Origin: Gammaproteobacteria bacterium | GTDB lineage: Bacteria; Pseudomonadota; Gammaproteobacteria; Steroidobacterales; Steroidobacteraceae | Assembly: GCA_003164785.1 (NCBI GenBank) | Contig: PLUE01000020.1 | Location: 1 to 43,053 of the forward strand | Length of the DNA stretch: 43,053 nt | Direction: 5' to 3' | In this document: piece after piece, positions 1 through 8,279 of the stretch | Numbering within the stretch: position 1 is the first letter of the stretch | Layout: each line of letters begins with the position of its first letter | Translations under genes and position numbers: made by a program | Notes under the pieces: model-generated | What the model saw: the letters and a program-made list of their open reading frames with translations, nothing else | Told to the model about the DNA's origin: nothing | The model's database searches: none

Positions 1-313
1 CGTGGACGGCCAGTGCCACAGAATAGATACCGCCTCGGCTATCCCTCTTTCGGGAGGGCGACCCTGAAGCCGCTTGCGGCCTCATTTCCAGGGTAAGGGT
101 GAAATGGTGCGGTAAGAGCGCACCGCGCTGGTGGCAACATCAGTGGCACGGCAAACCCCACCTGAAGCAAGACCAAATAGGGAAGCAAGCGGTGCCTTTG
201 GCCGCAGTGTGTGGCCCACATATAGGCTTCCGGGTAGGTCGCTAGAGGTGCGCGGCGACGCGCATCCCAGAGGAATGACTGTCCACGACAGAACCCGGCT
301 TAACGGCCGACTC
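1..313 (+). ncRNA. rnpB: RNase P RNA (class A), 5'-truncated by the window edge
   Basis: Catalytic RNA of ribonuclease P, which matures the 5' ends of tRNAs. The conserved blocks of bacterial class A RNase P RNA appear in order: an ACCGCC block near 29, GGTAAGGGTGAAA at 91-103, the GTGCGGTAAGAGCGCACCGC stem at 107-126, GTGGCACGG near 143-151, AAACCCCACC..GCAAGACCAAATAGGG at 154-182, GGGTAGG near 232, and GAATGACTGTCCACGACAGA followed by ACCCGGCTTAACGGCC up to about 310. Compared from memory with the E. coli RNA, roughly the first 125 nt are missing to the left of the window. The 3' end is approximate: the final GGCC block is followed by CTCCTTTTTA, whose short T-run may help termination. mraZ follows about 470 bp downstream on the same strand. 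Confidence 0.96.
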
Positions 314-320
314 CTTTTTA

Positions 321-480
321 TGCGCTGACGCGCGGGTTCAACGGGGGCGAAGCACCCCCGACCGATAGGCGCGGGGCGCGCGTGGGAGAGAAGAGGCGGA
401 TCTTTGCGCTGACGCGCGGGTTCAACGGGGGCGAAGCGCCCCCGACCGATAGGCGCGCGGGGCGCGCGTGGGAGAGAAGA
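321..480. repeat. Two-copy direct repeat with internal hairpins
   Basis: Copy 1 is 321-394 and copy 2 is 405-480, separated by 10 bp. They are nearly identical. Copy 2 has a 2-bp CG insertion in the GC-rich 3' part, and one base in the hairpin differs (A353 in copy 1, G in copy 2). Each copy contains a CGGGGG/CCCCCG stem capped by GCGAAGC; the base difference makes the copy 2 stem perfect and leaves a C.A mismatch in copy 1. Neither hairpin is followed by a T-run, so these are not typical intrinsic terminators. Two copies with a 10-bp gap do not form a CRISPR array. Function unknown. Confidence 0.85.
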
Positions 481-484
481 AAAA

Positions 485-600
485 GATATCGGGTGGGATT
501 TTTCTGCTCATCGTGAGCATGTCGATCGCGTTGACGCGACGTCGATCTATGTCGTGTCCGCAGGACCGCTGCCTCGTCGAGGCTGGCATTAACAATGCCC
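485..600. other. Non-coding stretch with consecutive small hairpins
   Basis: No plausible gene was found between the direct repeat and the mraZ promoter. Several short inverted repeats follow one another: GCTCAT-cgt-GAGC near 508-519, a longer imperfect GTCGATCGCG/CGCGACGTCGAT palindrome near 522-547, GCCTC-gtc-GAGGC at 571-583, and GGCATT-aac-AATGCC at 585-599. They could be part of an untranslated RNA, processing sites of the rnpB transcript, or chance structures in GC-rich DNA. From 600 to 657 nothing recognisable was seen. Confidence 0.4.
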
Positions 601-657
601 CCTAAGAGGTTGATTCAAAACACACTCGAGTTCCAACCTCCCCGTCGTCCCGCAAAG

Positions 658-673
658 TGTGACCTAAGTCACT
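658..673. promoter_or_regulatory. CRP/Vfr-like dyad upstream of the dcw promoter
   Basis: TGTGA-CCTAAG-TCACT matches the CRP-family consensus TGTGA-N6-TCACA at nine of ten consensus positions. The core GTGAC-CTAA-GTCAC is a perfect inverted repeat. Its centre (about 665.5) lies near -72 to -75 relative to the start point expected from the TTGACA/TATAGT promoter, within the range of class I activator sites. The regulator is not encoded in this window, so the assignment rests on the motif and its position. Confidence 0.5.
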
Positions 674-703
674 GTTGCCCCAAGTTTTTTTTAACTTAAG
701 TCG

Positions 704-733
704 TTGACAGTGCGGCGGCCCGCTCCCTATAGT
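704..733 (+). promoter_or_regulatory. Sigma70 promoter of the mraZ/dcw operon
   Basis: The -35 TTGACA (704-709) is a perfect consensus match, and the -10 TATAGT (728-733) matches five of six positions, with an 18-bp spacer. Transcription should start near 740, directly before the three MraZ boxes and about 47 nt before the mraZ ATG. As no further strong promoter was seen before the ftsA-ftsZ gap, this is the likely main promoter of the dcw operon. Confidence 0.8.
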
Positions 734-742
734 GGTGCCCGG

Positions 743-767
743 TGGGAAAAAGTGGGAGGGAATGGGT
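743..767 (+). promoter_or_regulatory. MraZ operator (three TGGGN boxes)
   Basis: TGGGA (743), TGGGA (753) and TGGGT (763) occur with exact 10-bp periodicity, that is, separated by 5 nt. This is the arrangement known for the MraZ autoregulatory operator in E. coli and other bacteria. A degenerate TGGTG at 733 would be in phase as a fourth box. The boxes lie at the expected transcription start and in the mraZ leader, a position suited to repression by MraZ. Confidence 0.85.
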
Positions 768-786
768 CGCGGGACCCAATCCAGCG

Positions 787-1239
787 ATGTTCAGGGGCGC
801 CAATAAACTAACTCTCGATGCAAAAGGCCGGATGGTGATGCCCACCCGGTATCGAGAGCGGCTGCAAGAACGTTGCGGTGGGAAATTGGTGGTCACGGTG
901 GACAAGGACCAGTGCCTGCAGATCTACCCGCTTCCCGACTGGGAAGAAGTCGAGCGCAAGTTGATGCGATTGCCTTCGTTCGACGTCCAGGCGAGGCAAT
1001 TGCAGCGGTTGATGGTGGGGCACGCGACGGACCTTGAGCTCGACAGCCATGGTCGGATCCTGTTGCCGCCCAACCTGCGTGAGTTTGCCTTTCTGACCCG
1101 CGATGCGACGTTGATCGGACAGGGAGTGCGTTTCGAATTGTGGGACGAGACTCGGTGGAACGAACGGCGCGACGCGTGGCTCGCGAGTGACGACACCCCG
1201 GGTGCATTGCCCACCGAACTCGAACGCCTGTCGTTGTAG
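787..1239 (+). CDS. mraZ: Transcriptional regulator MraZ
   Basis: MraZ is a ring-forming, AbrB-like DNA-binding protein that regulates its own dcw operon by binding TGGGN direct repeats. The product is 150 aa, the usual length, and begins with the family-typical MFRGAN. Both half-repeats keep the signature: DAKGRMVMPTRYRE near residues 11-24 and DSHGRILLPPNLRE near 87-100. I chose the ATG at 787 because the in-frame ATG at 742 would overlap the operator and add residues foreign to the family. No strong Shine-Dalgarno sequence precedes it. First gene of the dcw operon; rsmH follows after 10 bp. Confidence 0.97.
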   Translation: MFRGANKLTLDAKGRMVMPTRYRERLQERCGGKLVVTVDKDQCLQIYPLPDWEEVERKLMRLPSFDVQARQLQRLMVGHATDLELDSHGRILLPPNLREFAFLTRDATLIGQGVRFELWDETRWNERRDAWLASDDTPGALPTELERLSL

Positions 1240-1249
1240 CGGTCGGGCG

Positions 1250-2194
1250 ATGAGCGATACGGCAGCGGGACACACGCCGGTACTGTTATCCCAAGTACTG
1301 GCCGCGTTGAATATACGGACGAGTGGCACCTACCTGGATGCCACTTTTGGGCGGGGCGGACATGCAGGGGCTCTATTGGAAAAGCTCATCGCTGACGGTC
1401 GATTGCTGTGCCTCGACCGCGACCCGCTCGCGGTCGCCGAAGCCCGGGCACGGTTTGCGTCCGATCCGCGCGTGTCGGTGTTTCTCGGCCCCTTCTCCGC
1501 GCTCGCGGCCTGCGCCGACGAGGTCGAGCCGGGACTCAAGTTCGACGGCATCCTGTTCGATCTGGGCGTCTCGTCGCCGCAGCTCGACGATGCCTCGCGC
1601 GGCTTCAGCTTCATGCAGGACGGCCCGCTGGACATGCGCATGAGCGGGGATCAGGGTTTGAGCGCCGCCGACGTGGTCAACACGGCCTCGGAAGGCGAGT
1701 TGATCCGCATCTTCCGTGAATTCGGCGAGGAGAAGCTGGCGCCGCGAATCGCGCGCGCCATCGTCGCCGATCGGGTGTCCCGGCCGTTCGAGCGCACGCT
1801 GCAGTTGGCGGAAATGATTGCACGCGTCGCCCGCAGCAAGGAGCGCAAGCATCCCGCGACCCGCGTCTTTCAGGCGCTGCGCATCCACGTGAATCGCGAA
1901 CTCGAAGAACTCGACATCGCGCTCAACGCGGCTTTCGAGCGGCTCGCGCCGCACGGGCGCCTGGTCGTGATCAGCTTTCATTCGCTCGAAGATCGCATCG
2001 TGAAACAGTTCATGCGCCGACATGCCTCCACCGATCCCGTCTATGCCGGTCTGCCGTTCGTGCCCAAGCATGCGCAGCCGAAACTCCGCCTGATCGGCAA
2101 GTCCATACAGGCCGACGAGGCGGAAACCGACCGCAACCCGCGCGCGCGCAGCGCGCGATTGCGCGTCGCGGAACGCGTGGGGGAAGCAGCATGA
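1250..2194 (+). CDS. rsmH: 16S rRNA (cytosine(1402)-N4)-methyltransferase RsmH (MraW)
   Basis: SAM-dependent enzyme that methylates N4 of C1402 in the 16S rRNA decoding centre. The 314-aa product starts MSDTAAGHTPVLL, the typical N-terminus, followed by the SAM-binding motif DATFGRGGHA (residues about 30-39). Further conserved blocks are FDLGVSSPQLD, RGFSF..DGPLDMRM, HPATRVFQALRIHVN and VISFHSLEDRIVK. The ATG at 1250 fits the family; the reading frame is open further upstream but overlaps mraZ. The stop overlaps the ftsL ATG (ATGA, 2191-2194), implying translational coupling. Confidence 0.97.
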   Translation: MSDTAAGHTPVLLSQVLAALNIRTSGTYLDATFGRGGHAGALLEKLIADGRLLCLDRDPLAVAEARARFASDPRVSVFLGPFSALAACADEVEPGLKFDGILFDLGVSSPQLDDASRGFSFMQDGPLDMRMSGDQGLSAADVVNTASEGELIRIFREFGEEKLAPRIARAIVADRVSRPFERTLQLAEMIARVARSKERKHPATRVFQALRIHVNRELEELDIALNAAFERLAPHGRLVVISFHSLEDRIVKQFMRRHASTDPVYAGLPFVPKHAQPKLRLIGKSIQADEAETDRNPRARSARLRVAERVGEAA

Positions 2195-2469
2195 AACTCG
2201 GTAAATTGATGCCCGTCGTCTTTCCCGTCCTCTGGCTGGCCGTGCTGGGCTCGTCGATGCAGGTGATTTACGCGCGGCACAAGGCGCGCGACCTGTTCGT
2301 GCATCTGGAAAAGCTCAACGCCGAACGCGACTCGCTCGAAATGGAGTGGGGTCGTCTGCAGCTCGAGCAGAGCTACTGGTCCTCGCATGCCTTCGTGGAG
2401 CGGGTGGCCAACGCCAAGCTGCAAATGAACCTGCCGCAGACGCGCGATGTGCGGATCGTGCGTCCGTGA
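2191..2469 (+). CDS. ftsL: Cell division protein FtsL
   Basis: Small bitopic membrane protein of the FtsQLB divisome subcomplex. The 92-aa product has a short cytoplasmic start (MKLGKLM), one transmembrane helix at about residues 8-27, and then a periplasmic helix with heptad-like hydrophobic spacing (residues about 30-62), as expected for coiled-coil pairing with FtsB. Sequence conservation in the family is low, so the call rests on position between rsmH and ftsI, size and architecture. Its stop overlaps the GTG start of ftsI. Confidence 0.93.
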   Translation: MKLGKLMPVVFPVLWLAVLGSSMQVIYARHKARDLFVHLEKLNAERDSLEMEWGRLQLEQSYWSSHAFVERVANAKLQMNLPQTRDVRIVRP

Positions 2470-4211
2470 AGCCGCGCTCCAGCGAAAACGATGCGCAGGC
2501 GAAGAGCTATCGCTGGCGTTCCACCGTGGTGCTGGGCCTCGTGTGCCTGGGCGCCGTGGGCCTGGCGGTGCGCGCGGTGGAACTGCAGCTGCTCGATCAT
2601 GGGTTCCTGGCCAAGCAGGGCGACGATCGTTCCATGCGCGTGGTCAAGATCGCCGCGCACCGCGGCGCCATCACGGATCGGTCGGGTGAGCCGCTGGCCA
2701 TCAGCACGCCCGTCGACAGCGTGTGGGTGAACCCGCAGGAACTCAACGACAACATCGATCAGCTGCCGAAGCTGGCCAAGGCATTGAAGCAGGATCCGCA
2801 ATTCCTGGCCCGCCGCATCACCAGCAATCTGGATCGCGAATTCCTGTATCTGGTGCGCCACATGCCGCCGGAGCAGGCAGCCTACATCAAGTCGCTCGGC
2901 ATTCCGGGCGTGAACCTGCTGCGCGAGTACCGGCGCTACTATCCGGCGGGCGAAGTCGCCGGCCACGTGGTCGGGTTCACCACCATCGATGATCAGGGCC
3001 AGGAGGGGATGGAGCTGGGCTTCGATCAGCTGCTGAACGGCGAGGACGGGTCCAAGCGGGTCATCCAGGATCTGTACGGCCGTTATGTCGAAAATGTCGA
3101 GAGCATCCGCGCACCTCGTCCGGGCCGGGATCTCGTCACCAGCATCGATCTGCGCATTCAATATCTCGCCTATCGTGAACTCAAGGCGGCGATGCAGGAG
3201 TACCGCGCACAATCCGGGTCGGTGATCGTCATCGACGTCGACACCGGCGAAGTGCTGGCGATGGTGAACCAGCCATCGTACAACCCGAACGATCGCGCAC
3301 AGCTGAAGCCTGAGCTGTATCGCAATCGCGCGGCCACCGACATCTTCGAGCCCGGTTCCAGCATCAAGCCCTTCATCATGGCCGCCGCGCTGGCGTCGGG
3401 ACAATATCGCGCGGACAGCGTGGTCGACACGTCGCCGGGCTTCATCAAGGTCGGCCCGAAAGTGTTCGAGGACGAGAGCAATCTCGGCGTCATCGATCTT
3501 GCCACCATCCTGGCCAAGTCGAGCAACGTGGGCACCGCCAAGGTCGCTCTGTCCCTCAAGCCGGAGCAGATCTACAAGACGCTCACCGGTCTGGGCCTGG
3601 GTCAGGTGACCGGCAGCGGGTATCCCGGTGAATCGGCCGGCATGCTGTCCAGCTACACTCATTGGCGCCCCATCGGGATCGCCACGTTGTCCCACGGCTA
3701 TGGAATATCCGTGACGCCGCTGCAGTTGGCGCATGCCTATGCCACCATCGGCGCCGGCGGCATCAAGCGGCCCATCTCGTTCGAGCGGGTGTCCGGGCCG
3801 GTGCCCGGCGAGCAGGTGCTCGATCCGAAGGTGGCGCACGAGTTGGTGCAGTTGATGGAGCAGGTCGTCGAAAAAGGCGGCACCGCGACCCGGGCCGCGG
3901 TGGTGGGCTACAAGGTGTCGGGCAAGACGGGCACCGCCTTCAAATCGATTGCCGGCGGCTATTCCACCGACAAGATCATGGCGGTGTTCGCCGGTCTGGT
4001 GCCTGCCAGCCATCCGAAAATCGCCACGGTGGTGGTGATCGACGAGCCGAGCCGGGATGTGCAGCAGGGCGGCACGTTGGCTCAAGGCGGCACGGTCGCG
4101 GCGCCGGTGTTCTCGAATGTGATGTCCGGCGCGCTGCGCCTCATGGACGTGCCCCCCGATGACCTGCAGAGCGTGCCGGCGGAAAGGCTCGTGCAGGCGA
4201 ACGCACCATGA
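2466..4211 (+). CDS. ftsI: Peptidoglycan D,D-transpeptidase FtsI (PBP3)
   Basis: Septal class B penicillin-binding protein that cross-links peptidoglycan at the division site, in partnership with FtsW. The 581-aa product has a cytoplasmic tail, a transmembrane helix at about residues 18-40, a PBP-dimer region, and a transpeptidase domain with catalytic Ser298 in EPGSSIKPF, the SxN motif S352-S353-N354 and the KTG motif at K487. I chose the GTG at 2466, which overlaps the ftsL stop (GTGA) and places the transmembrane helix correctly; the ATG at 2346 is inside ftsL. It overlaps murE by ATGA. Confidence 0.96.
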   Translation: MKPRSSENDAQAKSYRWRSTVVLGLVCLGAVGLAVRAVELQLLDHGFLAKQGDDRSMRVVKIAAHRGAITDRSGEPLAISTPVDSVWVNPQELNDNIDQLPKLAKALKQDPQFLARRITSNLDREFLYLVRHMPPEQAAYIKSLGIPGVNLLREYRRYYPAGEVAGHVVGFTTIDDQGQEGMELGFDQLLNGEDGSKRVIQDLYGRYVENVESIRAPRPGRDLVTSIDLRIQYLAYRELKAAMQEYRAQSGSVIVIDVDTGEVLAMVNQPSYNPNDRAQLKPELYRNRAATDIFEPGSSIKPFIMAAALASGQYRADSVVDTSPGFIKVGPKVFEDESNLGVIDLATILAKSSNVGTAKVALSLKPEQIYKTLTGLGLGQVTGSGYPGESAGMLSSYTHWRPIGIATLSHGYGISVTPLQLAHAYATIGAGGIKRPISFERVSGPVPGEQVLDPKVAHELVQLMEQVVEKGGTATRAAVVGYKVSGKTGTAFKSIAGGYSTDKIMAVFAGLVPASHPKIATVVVIDEPSRDVQQGGTLAQGGTVAAPVFSNVMSGALRLMDVPPDDLQSVPAERLVQANAP

Positions 4212-5710
4212 GTGTCAGTCTGATGTGGCTGCTCGACGGCATCACGGCGCTGCCCGCGAACACCGCGCGCGTCGAGGATCTGACCATCGACAGCCGCGAG
4301 GTTCGCGCCGGCAGCCTCTTCTTTGCGCTGGCCGGGCAGCAATGCCACGGCCTGAGGTTCGCGGAGGAAGCCGTCGCGCGCGGCGCCAGCGTGGTGTTGT
4401 GGGAGCCCGATGCGGCCGCCGGCGCGGACCGTGCCGCGGCGCTGGGTCCTGCGGTCTTCGTCGCGGCGGTGCCCGGCTTGCGCCAGTTGCTCGGCCGTAT
4501 CGCGGACCGCTTCTTCGGCTGGCCGTCGTCGCATCTGCGCGTCGTCGGCATCACGGGGACCAACGGCAAGACCACGTGCGCCTACCTGCTCGCGCAATGT
4601 CTCGAGAAGCTGAAGGGCAGTGCGGCGTATATCGGCACCCTGGGCTGGGGCCGCGTCGGTGTCATGCATGCGCCGACGCACACCACGCCCGACGTCGTGA
4701 GCGTGCATCGGATGCTGGCCAAGCTGCGCGCCGCCGGCGCGCGCGACGTCGCGATGGAGGTGTCGTCGCACGCCCTCGACCAGGGCCGCGTCGACGCGGT
4801 GCGCTTTCATTCGGCGGCGTTGACCAATCTCACGCGCGATCACCTGGACTATCACCCGTCCATGGAGGCTTACGGCGCCGCCAAGGCACGTCTGTTCGCG
4901 TTCACCGGTCTGCAGCACATCGTCATGAACATCGGGGACAGCGTCGGCCGGGAGTTCGCGCTGCGCTACAGCGGCCGGGTGCCGCTGACGGCGGTGTGGG
5001 TTGGCGACTGCGACTCGGGCTGGCTCGCGGACCGCTCGCTGTGCGTCAACGAGGTGGCGCTCGGCCTGCAGGGCATGTCGATGACCCTCGGCGGCAGTTT
5101 CGGCAAGCGCACCGTGACCACCCGCCTGCTGGGCCGCTTCAATGCGGAGAATGCGGTGATCGTGCTCGGCTGCCTGGTGGCGCTCGGTTCGTCGCTCGAC
5201 GAGGCGTGCACGCTGCTCTCCGAGTGCACGGCACCGCCGGGACGCATGGAGGTCATCGAATCGAGCTGCGGCGGCAAGCCGTTGGCGGTGATCGATTACG
5301 CGCACACGCCCGATGCGCTGGCCAAAGCCTTGAGCGCCCTGCGCGAACATTGCCGCGGCGCCCTCTGGTGCGTGTTCGGCTGCGGCGGCGACCGTGATCC
5401 CGGCAAGCGTCCCATGATGGGCGCCATCGCCGACGAACTCGCCGACCGGATCATCGTCACCGACGACAACCCGCGTTCGGAGAATCCCGCCAGCATCACG
5501 CAGGGCATCACGCAGGGCATCCAGTCGCACGCGGCGCGGGTGATTCACGACCGCGGCGAAGCGATTGCCGTCGCCCTCGGCGAGGCGGCTCTCGACGACA
5601 TCGTCCTGATCGCCGGCAAGGGCCACGAGGATTATCAGATCTACGGTGAGACCCGGCGCAGCTTCAGCGACCGCAACGAGGCATTGCGCAGTCTGGGAGC
5701 GGCGGCATGA
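4208..5710 (+). CDS. murE: UDP-MurNAc-L-Ala-D-Glu:meso-diaminopimelate ligase MurE
   Basis: Cytoplasmic Mur ligase that adds the third residue of the peptidoglycan stem peptide. The 500-aa protein has the ATP-binding motif GITGTNGKTT (near residue 115), the central-domain EVSSHALDQGR and DHLDYH motifs, and the C-terminal DYAHTPDAL and GCGGDRD motifs. The DNPR tetrapeptide at D420-R423 is the known marker for meso-diaminopimelate over lysine specificity, so the wall is inferred to be mDAP-type. Start ATG overlaps the ftsI stop; the last four bases overlap murF. Confidence 0.97.
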   Translation: MSVSLMWLLDGITALPANTARVEDLTIDSREVRAGSLFFALAGQQCHGLRFAEEAVARGASVVLWEPDAAAGADRAAALGPAVFVAAVPGLRQLLGRIADRFFGWPSSHLRVVGITGTNGKTTCAYLLAQCLEKLKGSAAYIGTLGWGRVGVMHAPTHTTPDVVSVHRMLAKLRAAGARDVAMEVSSHALDQGRVDAVRFHSAALTNLTRDHLDYHPSMEAYGAAKARLFAFTGLQHIVMNIGDSVGREFALRYSGRVPLTAVWVGDCDSGWLADRSLCVNEVALGLQGMSMTLGGSFGKRTVTTRLLGRFNAENAVIVLGCLVALGSSLDEACTLLSECTAPPGRMEVIESSCGGKPLAVIDYAHTPDALAKALSALREHCRGALWCVFGCGGDRDPGKRPMMGAIADELADRIIVTDDNPRSENPASITQGITQGIQSHAARVIHDRGEAIAVALGEAALDDIVLIAGKGHEDYQIYGETRRSFSDRNEALRSLGAAA

Positions 5711-7200
5711 AGCGCACATTGCTCGACGCGGCGCGGGCTCTGGGCGGCGAGCTCGTGGGCGGGCCAGTTGGCGGGGATGGCGCGTACGGCGCGGTGTCCA
5801 CCGACACCCGGACGCTCGGCGCCGGGGCATTGTTCGTCGCGCTGCGCGGCCCGAATTTCGATGGCGGCGAATTCGTGGCGGCCGCCGCAGCCCGCGGCGC
5901 GAGCGGCGCGCTCGTCGAGCGCGCCGTGCCTGTCGCGCTGCCGCAGATCGTCGTGCCCGATGCCTTGCACGCGCTGCAGCGCCTGGGCGCGACGTGGCGC
6001 GGCGGTTTCAGCGTGCCCATCGTCGCGGTGGGCGGCAGCAACGGCAAGACCACGGCGAAGGAGATGACCGCGGCCATCCTGTCGCGCATGGGTCCGTGCC
6101 TGGCCACGCTGGGCAACTTGAACAATCACATCGGTGTGCCGCTGACGTTGCTGCGCCTCGACGCGAGCCATCGCAGCGCCGTGATCGAGATGGGCGCCAA
6201 TCGCGTCGGCGACGTCGCCGAACTCGTGAAGCTGGCCCGACCCACCGTGGGGCTCATCACGAATGCGGGCGCGGAGCATCTGGAAGGCTTCATCGACCTG
6301 GACGGCGTCGCCAAGGGCGAGGGCGAAATGGTGGCGGGCCTCGAACCTCAGGCGACCGCCGTCATCAATGCGGACGATGCCTATGCGGGCTACTGGCGGG
6401 GGGTCGCCAACGCCGACCGCGTGCTGACGTTCGGCGTCAAAGGCGTGGCGGACGGCCGTCCTGCGGGAAGCCGCCCCGCCGACTTCACCGCCCGCCAAAT
6501 CGTCCAAAGCATCGAGGGCGGGGAGTTCGCGACGCGCTTCATTCTCGTGTGTCCGTTGGGCGAGCGCCCGATCCACTTGAAGGCGGGTGGTACGCACAAC
6601 ATCGTCAACGCGCTGGCGGCGGCCGCGGCGGCGAGCGCCGCGGGTGCCTCCCTCGATCACATCGACGAGGGACTCTCGGCCTTTCGCGCGGTATCCGGAC
6701 GGCTGCAGCTCAAGGCGGGCGTGCACGCGAGCTGGATCATCGACGACTCGTACAACGCGAATCCCAGCTCGGTGCGGGCGGGCCTCGACGTGCTGCATTC
6801 GTTGTCCGGGGCGACCTGGTTGGTTCTCGCCGACATGGCGGAACTGGGCGAGCATACGGCGGATAGTCACGCGCAGATGGGCGGCTACGCCCGCGCGCTT
6901 GGCGTGCAGCGGCTGTTCGCCACGGGGCCGCAGAGCGTCCACGCGGTCGAGTCGTTCGGCGCAGGCGCGGAATGGTTTGCCGATGCGGCGGCGTTGAGCG
7001 CGCGCGTGCGGACCGAGCTGGCGCCGGGTGTGACCGTGCTGGTCAAGGGCTCACGGGTCAACCGGTTGGAGCGCGTCGTGCAGGCGCTGCTGGCGGAAGG
7101 ACCTGCGGCGGCGGGCGGTGGCGCGGCGGTGGGCGGTGGCGCGGCGGCAACCGGCGAGCCGGTGGCGCCTCCTGCGGCGGGGACGGTGACATCATGCTGA
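5707..7200 (+). CDS. murF: UDP-MurNAc-tripeptide:D-Ala-D-Ala ligase MurF
   Basis: Adds D-Ala-D-Ala to complete the UDP-MurNAc-pentapeptide. The 497-aa product shows [13 protein letters not shown] (near residues 108-120), an [13 protein letters not shown] block, [10 protein letters not shown], the [11 protein letters not shown] block and [10 protein letters not shown]. The C-terminus is odd: after the conserved [15 protein letters not shown] block, about 30 residues rich in Ala and Gly are encoded partly by a perfect-but-one 18-bp tandem repeat (7113-7148). This tail overlaps the mraY start. Function is assigned with confidence; the tail has no known role. Confidence 0.97.
   Translation: MKRTLLDAARALGGELVGGPVGGDGAYGAVSTDTRTLGAGALFVALRGPNFDGGEFVAAAAARGASGALVERAVPVALPQIVVPDALHALQRLGATWRGGFSVPIVAVGGSNGKTTAKEMTAAILSRMGPCLATLGNLNNHIGVPLTLLRLDASHRSAVIEMGANRVGDVAELVKLARPTVGLITNAGAEHLEGFIDLDGVAKGEGEMVAGLEPQATAVINADDAYAGYWRGVANADRVLTFGVKGVADGRPAGSRPADFTARQIVQSIEGGEFATRFILVCPLGERPIHLKAGGTHNIVNALAAAAAASAAGASLDHIDEGLSAFRAVSGRLQLKAGVHASWIIDDSYNANPSSVRAGLDVLHSLSGATWLVLADMAELGEHTADSHAQMGGYARALGVQRLFATGPQSVHAVESFGAGAEWFADAAALSARVRTELAPGVTVLVKGSRVNRLERVVQALLAEGPAAAGGGAAVGGGAAATGEPVAPPAAGTVTSC
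7113..7148 (+). repeat. 18-bp tandem repeat in the 3' end of murF
   Basis: GGGCGGTGGCGCGGCGGT (7113-7130) is followed directly by the same 18-mer with one change at the last base (7131-7148). It encodes the repeated [12 protein letters not shown] segment of the MurF tail. In-frame 18-bp units can change copy number by slippage without disrupting the frame. Confidence 0.85.
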
Positions 7201-8279
7201 TCTATCTCACCGAATACCTGGCGAAGTACTACTCCGGCTTTCACGTCTTCCAGTACCTGACGCTGCGGGGCATCCTGGCGGCCATCACCACGCTGGCCAT
7301 CACGCTGTTCATCGGCCCGCGCATGATCGAGCAACTGACCCGTTATCAGATCGGCCAGCAGGTTCGCAGCGATGGGCCGCAGACCCATCTGAAAAAATCC
7401 GGCACGCCGACCATGGGCGGGGGCTTGATCTTGACGGCGATGGTGATCGGCACGCTGTTGTGGGCGGACCTGTCCAGCCGCTTCATCTGGATCGTGATGA
7501 CGACCACGCTGGCATTCGGCGCGATCGGCTTCTACGACGATTACTTGAAACTCGTCGTCGGCAATTCGAAGGGCCTGCCGGCGCGCTACAAATATCTGGC
7601 GCAGTCCTTGGTGGCCTTGATAACGGCGTATGTGTTGCACGCCCTGCACCAGACGGCCGCGGAAACCACCCTGTACGTGCCGTTCTTCAAGACCGTGGCG
7701 GTGCCGATGAGCACGCTGGGGTTCGTGGCCTACGCCTACATCGTCATCGTGGGCACCAGCAATGCGGTGAACCTGACGGACGGGTTGGATGGCCTCGCGA
7801 TCATGCCGGCGGTGATGGTGGTCACCGCGCTCGGCATCTTTGCCTACACCACGGGCAACATCAAGTTCGCGACCTATCTGCAGATTCCGTACATCACGGG
7901 GGTGGGCGAGCTGCTGATTTTCAGCGCCACCCTGACGGGCGCCGGACTCGGGTTTCTGTGGTTCAACGCCTATCCGGCCGAAGTGTTCATGGGCGACGTC
8001 GGGGCCCTGGCGATCGGCGCCGCGCTCGGCACCATCGCCGTCATCGTGCGCCAGGAAATCGTCCTGTTCGTCATGGGCGGCGTGTTCGTGCTGGAAACCG
8101 TGTCAGTCATCATGCAGGTGGCCTCGTTCAAGCTGACGGGCAGGCGTATTTTCCGGATGGCGCCGCTGCATCATCATTTCGAACTCAAGGGTTGGGCGGA
8201 ACCCAAGGTCATCGTGCGCTTCTGGATCATCAGTTTCGTCCTCGTGCTGGCGGGTCTCGCCACGTTGAAGATCCGCTGA
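7194..8279 (+). CDS. mraY: Phospho-MurNAc-pentapeptide transferase MraY
   Basis: Integral membrane enzyme that transfers phospho-MurNAc-pentapeptide to undecaprenyl phosphate, forming lipid I. The 361-aa polytopic protein contains the family motifs [16 protein letters not shown] (near residues 62-77), FYDDYLK with the two catalytic-region aspartates, [13 protein letters not shown], and the [15 protein letters not shown] block near the C-terminus. Start at 7194: the ATG overlaps the murF stop (ATGCTGA) and gives the family-typical MLIYLTEYL. The stop shares its A with the murD ATG (TGATG). Confidence 0.97.
   Translation: MLIYLTEYLAKYYSGFHVFQYLTLRGILAAITTLAITLFIGPRMIEQLTRYQIGQQVRSDGPQTHLKKSGTPTMGGGLILTAMVIGTLLWADLSSRFIWIVMTTTLAFGAIGFYDDYLKLVVGNSKGLPARYKYLAQSLVALITAYVLHALHQTAAETTLYVPFFKTVAVPMSTLGFVAYAYIVIVGTSNAVNLTDGLDGLAIMPAVMVVTALGIFAYTTGNIKFATYLQIPYITGVGELLIFSATLTGAGLGFLWFNAYPAEVFMGDVGALAIGAALGTIAVIVRQEIVLFVMGGVFVLETVSVIMQVASFKLTGRRIFRMAPLHHHFELKGWAEPKVIVRFWIISFVLVLAGLATLKIR

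Noticed and set aside
321..480. CRISPR or intrinsic terminators in the direct repeat
   Set aside because: Only two 75-bp copies with a 10-bp gap, and no T-run after either stem.
742..786. Upstream in-frame ATG for mraZ
   Set aside because: It would place coding sequence over the MraZ operator and add residues not seen in the family; MFRGAN at 787 is the usual start.
4082..5830. Long antisense open frame across murE
   Set aside because: Arg/Ala/His-rich shadow of a GC-rich coding region with no recognisable domain; murE is certain on the other strand.
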